This document shows, one piece after another, positions 1 through 5,449 of a stretch of 8,931 nucleotides of DNA. Below the pieces are notes generated by a model, which worked only from the letters and a program-made list of their open reading frames with translations, made no database searches and was not told the origin of the DNA. The stretch covers positions 1 to 8,931 of the forward strand of contig CAMNAH010000032.1 in the NCBI GenBank assembly GCA_946530775.1, read 5' to 3'. Positions within the stretch are counted from its first letter, which is position 1. Each line of letters opens with the position of its first letter. Both the position numbers and the translations under genes were made by a program. The stretch comes from an uncultured Coriobacteriales bacterium. Lineage in GTDB: Bacteria; Actinomycetota; Coriobacteriia; Coriobacteriales; Atopobiaceae.

Positions 1-1049
1 ACCGTGGAGGCGGTGTGGTGGGCGGTGAAGGAGCCGGGCAGGTAGCAGTCGGGCTTGCCAGCGAGGCCGGAGAAGGCGTTCTGGATCATGTTGTCGGTGT
101 TGAGGGCATACATGACAGCCTGGCGGGCGTTCTTGTTGTCCCACGGAGCCTTCTTGACGTTGAACATGATGAAGCGGGTGCCGAAGCCCTGGACCTGGTC
201 GACCTTGCAGCCGATGCCCTCGAGCTGAGCGATGCTATCAGGCGGAACGGACTCGGTGACGACCGTGGTGCCCTCGGACTGAGCGGTGACGCGGGCGGTG
301 GGGTCGGTCATGGAGTCGATGCGCAGAGCGGCGTCCTGCGCAGGATGGGCACCGTTGTAGTTGGGGTTCGGAACCAGGGTGACGTAGGTGTCGGACATCT
401 CGTCATACATCCAGGGGCCGGTGCCGATGGGCTTGGCGGCGGCGTCATCGTCGGAGAGGGTGGCCGGGGTGACCTTGATGATGCCCAGGCGCTCCTTGAT
501 GAGCGAGAACTGCGGGATGGTGACCTTGACGGTGAGGGTCTTGTCGTCCTTCTTCTCGATGGACTCGATCATGGTGAGGAAGGAGACGTACATCATGCCC
601 TCGGCCTTGGCGCGCTCGAAGGAGTGGATGACGTCCTCGGGGGTGACGGGGTCGCCGGTGGAGAAGGCAGCGCCGTCGCGCAGGGTGATCTCGCAGGTGT
701 TGTCGTCAACCCAGACAGGGTCGCCCACGCACAGGCCGTCGGAGACGCTGTAGTCGTGGAAGTCGATGTCGTAGAGGCCCTCCATGACGTTCATGTTGGC
801 GCTCAGGCAGAAAGCCGAAGAGCAGTTCTGGGGGTCGAACGAGCTGGGGCCGTAGGCAGAGCCAACGGTCATGGTGCCGCCACCCACGACAGCCGCGGAG
901 CCGCCGTCGTCAGCAGGAGCCTCGCCGCCGTCATCGGCAGGAGCCTCGCCGCCATCGGCGGGAGCGTTGTTGCCGCCGCAGGCGGCAAGCGTGAGCGCGG
1001 CAGTGCCGGCTACACCCAGAAACGCACGACGGGTGAGTTTCTCATTCAT
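1..1049 (-). CDS. ABC transporter substrate-binding lipoprotein, family 5 (oligopeptide/dipeptide type), 3' end cut by window
   Basis: Extracytoplasmic solute receptor that would deliver peptides (or another family-5 ligand such as nickel or a glycoside) to a membrane permease. Reading from 1049 gives 349 codons with no stop before the left edge; family members are usually 500-550 aa, so roughly the C-terminal third is missing. The N-terminus has a twin-arginine motif (TRRAFLG, residues 6-12), a short hydrophobic stretch and a lipobox LAAC with Cys24 as the lipidation site, so it is probably a Tat-exported or Sec-exported lipoprotein. Residues 25-58 are a Gly/Ala/Asp/Glu-rich linker containing a tandem repeat. 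Family-5 signatures follow: a start resembling GSAYGPSSFDPQN (63-75), RDGAAFSTGDPVTPEDV (124-140), IGTGPW (208-213) and NARQAVMYALN (307-317). Met1 is chosen because the Tat motif lies directly behind it and a purine-rich ribosome site precedes it. Transport genes probably follow off the left edge. The ligand is not determinable. Family call is secure. Confidence 0.93.
   Translation of the reverse strand, partial: MNEKLTRRAFLGVAGTAALTLAACGGNNAPADGGEAPADDGGEAPADDGGSAAVVGGGTMTVGSAYGPSSFDPQNCSSAFCLSANMNVMEGLYDIDFHDYSVSDGLCVGDPVWVDDNTCEITLRDGAAFSTGDPVTPEDVIHSFERAKAEGMMYVSFLTMIESIEKKDDKTLTVKVTIPQFSLIKERLGIIKVTPATLSDDDAAAKPIGTGPWMYDEMSDTYVTLVPNPNYNGAHPAQDAALRIDSMTDPTARVTAQSEGTTVVTESVPPDSIAQLEGIGCKVDQVQGFGTRFIMFNVKKAPWDNKNARQAVMYALNTDNMIQNAFSGLAGKPDCYLPGSFTAHHTAST
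906..953 (-). repeat. 24-bp tandem repeat coding the lipoprotein linker
   Basis: Two adjacent 24-bp units (930-953 and 906-929 in gene order) differ at only two third-codon positions, and each encodes GGEAPADD. A partial degenerate unit (APADGG, about residues 29-34) precedes them. They lie in the linker just behind the lipidated cysteine, where the mature protein is tethered to the membrane. In-frame repeats of this kind can gain or lose units by replication slippage, changing tether length without breaking the frame. Confidence 0.85.
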
Positions 1050-1054
1050 GTTTT

Positions 1055-1067
1055 CCTCTTCCTTCCT
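1055..1067 (-). promoter_or_regulatory. Ribosome binding site of the binding-lipoprotein gene
   Basis: On the minus strand, AGGAAGGAAGAGG ends 5 nt before the ATG at 1049. It holds two overlapping purine-rich anti-16S matches. It supports Met1 over the second ATG-like triplet at 1045, which is out of frame. Confidence 0.7.
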
Positions 1068-1071
1068 GTGT

Positions 1072-1090
1072 GGCTGCCCCTGTAGCAGCC
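1072..1090 (-). promoter_or_regulatory. GC-rich hairpin in the 5' leader of the lipoprotein gene
   Basis: Inverted repeat with 6-bp arms GGCTGC/GCAGCC and a 7-nt loop. It lies between the predicted promoter (about 14 nt downstream of its -10) and the ribosome site (4-5 nt further on). In the transcript it would fold near the very 5' end. It could stabilise the mRNA or affect ribosome access; there is no following U-run, so it is not a standard terminator. The structure is visible; the role is inference. Confidence 0.5.
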
Positions 1091-1103
1091 GTAGACTGTT
1101 TCG

Positions 1104-1132
1104 ATTTTATTTCAACGTGGGTTGTTGGTAAA
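1104..1132 (-). promoter_or_regulatory. Predicted sigma70-type promoter of the lipoprotein gene
   Basis: On the minus strand, TTTACC (1132-1127; 4 of 6 to the -35 consensus), a 17-nt spacer and TAAAAT (1109-1104; 5 of 6 to the -10 consensus). Transcription would start near 1097 and give a leader of about 48 nt containing the hairpin at 1072-1090. This is the best promoter match in the intergenic region, but it is found by eye only. Confidence 0.55.
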
Positions 1133-1153
1133 GGATAAGCTGGTCAGAGGTGC

Positions 1154-1168
1154 CATACCGTTCGTATG
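1154..1168. promoter_or_regulatory. Small palindrome upstream of the lipoprotein promoter, possible operator
   Basis: CATAC-5 nt-GTATG inverted repeat, beginning 22 bp upstream of the predicted -35 box. This is a place where an activator could bind. Five-base arms can occur by chance and no regulator family can be named. Confidence 0.25.
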
Positions 1169-1278
1169 TGAGCGGTCGCCGAATTGTCTGTTGACGAAAG
1201 AGTTTGAATAGTCTAGCGACGATGCCCATTATTAATTCGAAGTCAAGTTAAGCGACTTATCTACCTGCGCAAACGCGG

Positions 1279-1309
1279 TGGGACAGTTATACCCGGTCTT
1301 TTTGTCCCA
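1279..1309 (-). repeat. 31-bp REP-like hairpin repeat, upstream inverted copy
   Basis: Arms TGGGACA and TGTCCCA enclose a 17-nt middle containing CCGG. Flanking G and C extend the stem of this copy to 8 bp. It is the exact reverse complement of the two downstream copies, so the transposase gene is bracketed by inverted copies. It starts 93 bp before the transposase start codon. Confidence 0.9.
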
Positions 1310-1390
1310 CTTCGACCGCTCGCCGTAAAAACACCTTCTCAATGTTGCAGAACAGATAGCATTTGAGCATTACACATCCGGCGCAATGAA

Positions 1391-1396
1391 AAGAGG
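1391..1396 (+). promoter_or_regulatory. Ribosome binding site of the transposase gene
   Basis: AAGAGG lies 5 nt before the ATG at 1402 and supports that start; the encoded protein then begins with the usual short N-terminal RAYT leader before the DIYHVTARG strand. Confidence 0.55.
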
Positions 1397-1401
1397 CTGC
1401 T

Positions 1402-2154
1402 ATGGGATTTCCGCGCACACGGAGCAGCGCTGACATCTACCATGTCACTGCGCGTGGCACAGGCAAGCAGATCATATTCGAGGATCGAGACGACAACCTC
1501 GAGTTTCTTTCGAGGATGTCCGCTTCCTCGGCGCGCTTCCGTGTCGAGATATACGCCTGGTGCCTCATGAGCAACCATATCCACCTTCTCCTTCACGCAC
1601 CGATAGAGAGCGTATCGGAGTTCATGCGCATCCTCTGCGGAGGATACGCTCGCTACTTCAATGAAAGGCACGGCAGGTCGGGCCATCTTTTCGAGGAGCG
1701 CTTCTGGAGCGAGGCCATCGAGGATGACGAGCGCTTGCTCTTGACGCTCAGGTACATCCACAGAAATCCCGATAAAGCAGAGATAAGCCGGTTCGACGAG
1801 TACGAATGGTCAAGTTTCCATGAATACCTCAGCAACGGCGCATATTGCTCGATCGATTTCTGCAGGTCGCTGTTCGGTTCACAGCATGATTACTACGCGT
1901 TTCACGAGGTCGATACCGAAGACGGCCACTCGTTCATCCCGCGGCGGAGAAGGGGCGGAAGGGACACCCAATCCGAAACGGATCTAATCGAGTATGCCAA
2001 CGGCGTTTTGAGGACAATAACGGTCGCCGACGTGAAATCGTTAGATCGTGCGAGCAGGGATGCGAGGCTTGCCGACCTGAAAAGGGCTGGATTGACTGCA
2101 CGGCAAATCGAGCGGCTTACCGGCGTGAGCAAAAGCGTTGTCTCAAGAGCATAG
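1402..2154 (+). CDS. REP-associated tyrosine transposase (RAYT), Y1/HUH family (IS200-like domain)
   Basis: Single-strand DNA nicking enzyme that cuts at REP hairpins through a covalent tyrosine-DNA intermediate. The 250-aa protein opens with the family strand IYHVTARG (12-19). It carries the HUH metal-binding motif as SNHIHLLLH (57-65, His59 and His61), then RSGHLFEERF (92-101) and LRYIHRNP (116-123). Tyr118 in the last motif is the likely catalytic residue by its spacing from HUH; Tyr82 or Tyr85 are less likely. Residues 222-249 form a helix-turn-helix-like end (LTARQIERLTGVSKSVVSR), a known C-terminal addition in this family. The protein ends right at that helix and the first downstream repeat begins one base after the stop, so the end is compact but appears complete. 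The frame is intact with no missing key residues, so the enzyme is probably functional. Base composition is lower in GC than the flanking operon, which suggests later arrival. It converges on uvrC. Confidence 0.9.
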   Translation: MGFPRTRSSADIYHVTARGTGKQIIFEDRDDNLEFLSRMSASSARFRVEIYAWCLMSNHIHLLLHAPIESVSEFMRILCGGYARYFNERHGRSGHLFEERFWSEAIEDDERLLLTLRYIHRNPDKAEISRFDEYEWSSFHEYLSNGAYCSIDFCRSLFGSQHDYYAFHEVDTEDGHSFIPRRRRGGRDTQSETDLIEYANGVLRTITVADVKSLDRASRDARLADLKRAGLTARQIERLTGVSKSVVSRA

Positions 2155-2155
2155 C

Positions 2156-2186
2156 TGGGACAAAAAGACCGGGTATAACTGTCCCA
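2156..2186 (+). repeat. 31-bp REP-like hairpin repeat, downstream copy 1
   Basis: Identical to the copy at 2189-2219 and the reverse complement of that at 1279-1309. Seven-base arms TGGGACA/TGTCCCA. It starts one base after the transposase stop codon. Confidence 0.92.
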
Positions 2187-2188
2187 TT

Positions 2189-2219
2189 TGGGACAAAAAG
2201 ACCGGGTATAACTGTCCCA
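2189..2219 (+). repeat. 31-bp REP-like hairpin repeat, downstream copy 2
   Basis: Direct tandem copy separated from copy 1 by TT. It ends four bases before the last base of the uvrC stop codon on the other strand, so uvrC messages run straight into the pair. Besides the hairpin in each copy, the right arm of copy 1 and left arm of copy 2 can pair with each other across the TT, and the outermost arms can pair over the full doublet. The doublet may act as a bidirectional 3'-end structure or transcription block between converging genes; it lacks the clean hairpin-plus-U-tract of an intrinsic terminator. Confidence 0.92.
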
Positions 2220-2223
2220 GATG

Positions 2224-4140
2224 CTAGTCGAGGGCGTGGATGCCGGCATAGACGGCTTCGGCCACGGCGCGGGGCACGCCGTCGACCGCAGCGATCTCAT
2301 CCACGCTCGCCGCGCGGAGCTTCTTCATGGAGCCAAAGGCGCGTTTGATCGCGCGCTTGCGCTTCTCCCCCACCCCCTCGATCTCGTCGAGGATCGAGAC
2401 GGTCATGGCCTTATCGCGCAGCTGGCGGTGGAAGGTGATGGCGAAGCGGTGGCTCTCGTCGCGGACCTGCTTGATGAGGTAGAGCGAGGCCGATCCGCTG
2501 GGAAGCACGATGGGCGTGTCGTCCCAGGGCACGAAGACCTCCTCGTCGGATTTGGCAAGTCCGCACACGGGGATATCGAGGCCCAGCTCGGCGAGCTGCT
2601 CCATGGCGGCCGTGAGCTGCGGTTTGCCGCCGTCGACCACGAGCAGGTCGGGGCGTGCGCCAAAGCGCTCGTCGGCCATGCGCTCGGGCGCGTAGCGCCT
2701 GCCCAGCACCTCGCTCATCGAGAGGAAGTCGTTGGCCTCGTCGAGCTCGGCGCGCACCTTGAAGCGGCGGTACTGGCCCTTGTCGGGGTGGCCGTCGGTG
2801 AAGACCACCATGCTCGCCACGGTGAACTGCCCGTGGAGCGTGGAGATGTCGAAGCACTCGATGCGCATGGGCGGCGCGTCGAGCGCGAGCGCGCTCTCGA
2901 GCTCGAGAAGGGCCTGGTTGGTGCGGTCATCGGCATATCCCGTGCGCACCATGTAGCGCATGAGCGCGTGGCGTGCGTTGAGCGCGGCCTTATCGAGCAG
3001 CTTGCGCTTGGCACCGCGCTGCGGCGTATGCAGGCGCACCTGCTTGCCGCGCTTCTCGGCGAGCCACCCCTCCATGACCTCGGCATCGTCGAGCTCGAGC
3101 GCGAGGTCGATCTCGGCGGGAATGTCCTCGGTCTCGTCGTAGTAGCGCTTGACGAAGCCCGCGGCGAGCTCCTCGGCGCCCACATCGAGGCCCTTGTCGA
3201 GGATGAACTCCACCGAGCGCACGGTGATGCCCTCGCGCACCACGAAGACGCAGGCGCACGAGATGGTCTCCTCGCGGTAGAAGCCGATGAGGTCGATCGA
3301 GACGGCCGTCGAGAAATCGACTTCCTGGCGATCCTCGAGGGATGCGATCGCCTCGAGGCGCGCCTTGAGGCGCCCGGCCTTCTCGAAATCGAGGTCGGCC
3401 GCCGCCTCGTGCATCTGCTCGGTGACCTCGTCCACGATCGCGGAGCGCTCGCCGCGCAGGAACTTCTCGACCTGGGCTATGTGGCGCGCGTACTCAACGG
3501 TATCAATGGCGCCCACGCACACGCCCGGCCCCTTGCCCACGTGGTAGTCGAAGCACGGACGGCCGGTCTGCGCCAGGGCGAGGTTCGCCACGGGCACGTC
3601 GTCGGGATGCTTCTCGAGAAAGCGGCAGCTGCGCTTCCATTCCGCGCAGGTAGCCGTGCACACGGGCACCACTTTGCGCAGGGTCTCGATGGTCTCCTTC
3701 GCCGCACGCGCATCGGTGTAGGGACCGAAGTAGCGCGTGCCCTTTTTGTGCCGCTCGCGCGTGTACTTGATGGCGGGAAACACGTCGCTTTCGGTGATGG
3801 CGATGAATGGGTAGCTCTTATCGTCTTTGAAGTCGACGTTGTAGTAGGGATGGTACTGGGCGATGAGGTTGCGCTCGAGCACGAGTGCCTCGTGCTCGCT
3901 TCCTACCACCACATAGTCGAACGAGCGCACCGCATCCATCATGAGGGGAATCTTGGCGCGCTCGTCGGAGAGCGTGACGTATTGGCGCATGCGCGAGCGC
4001 AGGTTCTTGGCCTTGCCCACGTAGATCACGGTGCCCGACGCGTCTTTCCACAGATAGCAGCCCGGCTCCTGAGGAACCTGGGAGACCTCCGCTGCGAGTG
4101 CGGCGAGGCGCTCTTCGTAGGAGGCGGGCTGGTCGGGCAT
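2224..4140 (-). CDS. uvrC: Excinuclease ABC subunit C (UvrC)
   Basis: Nuclease of nucleotide excision repair: bound to UvrB at damaged DNA it makes the 3' and then the 5' incision. The 638-aa protein is slightly longer than the usual ~600. Domains in order: GIY-YIG nuclease (about 24-102, with PGCYLW, IYVGKAKNLR and the EALVLERNLI helix), a cysteine-containing region (161-208), a UVR domain for UvrB contact (about 236-271), the RNase H-like second nuclease with the presumed triad Asp431 (FDIST), Asp503 (LVVDGGKPQ) and His564 (DESHR), and a tandem helix-hairpin-helix end (about 583-634, EIEGVGEKRKRAI and AVDGVPRAVAEAV). Start chosen by AGGAG 6 nt upstream, which overlaps the stop codon of the preceding gene; the gap is 9 nt, so it is translationally close to the ATP-grasp gene. 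Odd point: the cysteine region carries an insertion and a changed Cys pattern (see findings). Last gene of the operon, ending at the REP doublet. Confidence 0.97.
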   Translation of the reverse strand: MPDQPASYEERLAALAAEVSQVPQEPGCYLWKDASGTVIYVGKAKNLRSRMRQYVTLSDERAKIPLMMDAVRSFDYVVVGSEHEALVLERNLIAQYHPYYNVDFKDDKSYPFIAITESDVFPAIKYTRERHKKGTRYFGPYTDARAAKETIETLRKVVPVCTATCAEWKRSCRFLEKHPDDVPVANLALAQTGRPCFDYHVGKGPGVCVGAIDTVEYARHIAQVEKFLRGERSAIVDEVTEQMHEAAADLDFEKAGRLKARLEAIASLEDRQEVDFSTAVSIDLIGFYREETISCACVFVVREGITVRSVEFILDKGLDVGAEELAAGFVKRYYDETEDIPAEIDLALELDDAEVMEGWLAEKRGKQVRLHTPQRGAKRKLLDKAALNARHALMRYMVRTGYADDRTNQALLELESALALDAPPMRIECFDISTLHGQFTVASMVVFTDGHPDKGQYRRFKVRAELDEANDFLSMSEVLGRRYAPERMADERFGARPDLLVVDGGKPQLTAAMEQLAELGLDIPVCGLAKSDEEVFVPWDDTPIVLPSGSASLYLIKQVRDESHRFAITFHRQLRDKAMTVSILDEIEGVGEKRKRAIKRAFGSMKKLRAASVDEIAAVDGVPRAVAEAVYAGIHALD

Positions 4141-4146
4141 ATGCTG

Positions 4147-4151
4147 CTCCT
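4147..4151 (-). promoter_or_regulatory. uvrC ribosome binding site overlapping upstream stop codon
   Basis: AGGAG shares its first two bases with the TAG of the ATP-grasp gene and lies 6 nt before the uvrC ATG. The overlap implies that ribosomes finishing the upstream gene can restart on uvrC, tying the two expression levels together. Confidence 0.65.
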
Positions 4152-5412
4152 ATGCCTTGTCGGGCTTGGGGAAGTAGGTATCGAACTTCGTGACCTGGTG
4201 CCAGAAGTTGACGGACGACCAGAACCTCTGAGCCAGGCAGTCTGCCTCCCAGCTGAGCGCGGGATGGGCCTCGCCGCTGTCGTAGGCAGCGAGGACACGC
4301 TCTTTGAAGGGGCAGTCCGTCATGTACTTGGCGACGACGCGCTTGGGCACGCCCACGTAGACCCAGCCGCCCTGGGGCGCGATGGGCTCGGGCTCCACGC
4401 CGAGCATGGTCTGCTCGACCTGGATGCGCGCGAAGTTGATGCCCGCCAGCAGGACGAGCCAGGAGCTGCGGCCAGGACGCGTGTTCATCTCGAGGAACCG
4501 GTAGCTGCCGTCGCGCGGATCGACCTTCACGTCGAAGCAACCCATGCCGCGATAGCCCACGCGCTTCATGAAGCGGGCGGCTGCCTCCTCGATCTCGGCG
4601 TTAGGCTCGGGTGCGATGACCACCGCGTTGCCGATGGCGCCGGGATGGTGATCCTCGAGCCCCACGTGCCCGCAGATGGTGAAGACGGGATCGGAGTTGG
4701 AATCGGCGTACGTGTAGACGGCATAGAGCTGCTCGTCTCCGCCGGGCACGAACTCCTGCACGATGAGGCTCTCGTCGTAAGCGGAGTTCTGCAGCTCGCG
4801 GTAGATGCGCTCGAGCTCCGCACGCTCCTGTACGAAGAAGACCTTCTGCTGGTCGGGGAAGTCGACATAGTGGTATGCCGCAGAGTTGGACGGCTTGGCG
4901 ACAAGCGGATAGGTGAAGCCCGAGTCATCGACCGCGGCCTGCGTATCGGAGCAATCGAGGAAGCGCGTCTTGGGATAGCGCACGCCGATCTCGTCGCACA
5001 CCTTGTAGAAGTTCTCCTTCTGCGTGACGAAGTCGAGCGTGGGGAAATCGACGACGGGCGTGTAGAACCACTGCTCGAGCTCGGCCTTGTGCTGCGAGAT
5101 GATGCGCGCGTAGAAATCGCCGCAGGTCACGAGGAAGGGCGCCCTCCCCGCGCTGCAGAGCTCCTCGCCGAGCGTGCGCAACTCGGGCAGCAGGCGCTCC
5201 TCGGTGTCGAGGCCCTCGACCACGCGGTAGGTGGCGAAGCGCGTCTTCGAGATCGCCTTGACCGCATAGCAGCCGAGGATGATGGGCTTGACGCCGTAGG
5301 CCTCCCAGAACGCGCGCACATAGGCATAGGCGCTGTAGTCGGCGCCCAGGATGACCGGCTGGATGATGCTTGCGAGACGATCCTTCTCGATATGCTCAGG
5401 CCTTGAAGCCAT
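4150..5412 (-). CDS. ATP-grasp ligase, D-aspartate-ligase-like (substrate unproven)
   Basis: ATP-dependent carboxylate-amine ligase, 420 aa, cytoplasmic (no signal or membrane segment). The N-terminal pre-ATP-grasp domain starts PVILGADYSAYAYVRAF (19-35) and continues to about 125. The ATP-grasp fold follows: nucleotide-binding lysine in YPLVAKPS (168-175, Lys173), the hinge segment LIVQEFVPGGDEQLY (216-230), and the Mg/ATP ligands in YRFLEMNTRPGRS (304-316, Glu308 and Asn310). The ~80 C-terminal residues are a family-specific tail rich in aromatic residues. Length and N-terminus resemble the D-aspartate ligase of Enterococcus faecium (Aslfm), which adds a cross-bridge residue to the peptidoglycan precursor. 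Position directly after murJ, the lipid II flippase, supports a cell-wall role. Both the resemblance and the substrate are from memory and inference; other carboxylate-amine ligases (carbamoyl-phosphate-synthase-like, peptide tags) remain possible. A strong GGAGGT site 8 nt upstream fixes the start. The gap from murJ is 37 nt, with 9 nt to uvrC. Confidence 0.85.
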   Translation of the reverse strand: MASRPEHIEKDRLASIIQPVILGADYSAYAYVRAFWEAYGVKPIILGCYAVKAISKTRFATYRVVEGLDTEERLLPELRTLGEELCSAGRAPFLVTCGDFYARIISQHKAELEQWFYTPVVDFPTLDFVTQKENFYKVCDEIGVRYPKTRFLDCSDTQAAVDDSGFTYPLVAKPSNSAAYHYVDFPDQQKVFFVQERAELERIYRELQNSAYDESLIVQEFVPGGDEQLYAVYTYADSNSDPVFTICGHVGLEDHHPGAIGNAVVIAPEPNAEIEEAAARFMKRVGYRGMGCFDVKVDPRDGSYRFLEMNTRPGRSSWLVLLAGINFARIQVEQTMLGVEPEPIAPQGGWVYVGVPKRVVAKYMTDCPFKERVLAAYDSGEAHPALSWEADCLAQRFWSSVNFWHQVTKFDTYFPKPDKA

Positions 5413-5420
5413 GCTTGATT

Positions 5421-5426
5421 ACCTCC
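5421..5426 (-). promoter_or_regulatory. Strong ribosome binding site of the ATP-grasp gene
   Basis: GGAGGT lies 8 nt before the ATG, the best anti-16S match in the window. It sits in the widest gap (37 nt) of the operon, where no promoter or terminator is visible, so this gene is probably read from the shared message but with independent and efficient translation. Confidence 0.75.
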
Positions 5427-5449
5427 AAAAAGTGCAACGTGCGAAGCCG

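Larger units (their letters stand above)
1050..1401. other. Divergent intergenic region between lipoprotein gene and transposase gene
   Basis: This 352-bp non-coding stretch is clearly more A/T-rich than the genes around it. Left to right it holds the lipoprotein ribosome site, leader hairpin and promoter, a small palindrome at 1154-1168, about 110 bp in which nothing convincing is seen apart from weak short inverted repeats near 1240-1260, the first 31-bp REP-like repeat (1279-1309), and a ~90-bp leader to the transposase gene. For the transposase only a weak promoter-like pair is visible (TTGCAG at 1345 and CATTAC at 1368, each 3 of 6). Confidence 0.7.
1279..2219 (+). mobile_element. REP/RAYT module: HUH transposase gene bracketed by 31-bp hairpin repeats
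   Basis: The unit consists of one 31-bp repeat (1279-1309), a Y1/HUH transposase gene (1402-2154) and two further copies of the same repeat in the opposite orientation (2156-2186 and 2189-2219). All three copies are identical over 31 bp. This is the arrangement of REP-associated tyrosine transposases: a single gene flanked by short extragenic palindromes, rather than a classical insertion sequence. No target-site duplication is visible outside the outer repeats (1272-1278 against 2220-2226), which fits the HUH mechanism. The gene is less GC-rich than its neighbours. Whether the whole unit moves, or only the repeats are dispersed, cannot be told from one copy. Confidence 0.75.

Noticed and set aside
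15..1085. Plus-strand open frame of 356 codons
   Set aside because: Shadow of the minus-strand binding-protein gene. The translation is Gly/Val/Asp repetitive, whereas the minus strand gives clear family-5 motifs, a signal sequence and a ribosome site.
1191..1219. TTGACG as a -35 box on the plus strand
   Set aside because: No acceptable -10 hexamer at 16-18 nt spacing.
1345..1373. Promoter for the transposase gene
   Set aside because: TTGCAG-17-CATTAC matches only 3 of 6 bases in each box; too weak to list as a feature.
1339..1761. Minus-strand open frame opposite the transposase
   Set aside because: Antisense to the HUH domain, no ribosome site or recognisable domain; overlaps well-supported coding sequence.
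2156..2219. CRISPR array
   Set aside because: Only two direct copies with a 2-nt spacer, palindromic over most of their length, with a third inverted copy beside a transposase. This is REP-like, not CRISPR.
1279..2219. Classical insertion sequence with terminal inverted repeats and target duplication
   Set aside because: The transposase is of the HUH/Y1 type, the repeats are themselves palindromic hairpins, one end is doubled, and no target duplication is seen.
2221..5406. Very long plus-strand open frame (1061 codons) across this stretch
   Set aside because: It is antisense to uvrC and the ATP-grasp gene, and its translation is low-complexity, rich in His, Asp, Glu, Leu and Arg with no recognisable domain. 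Such open antisense frames are common in GC-rich genes.
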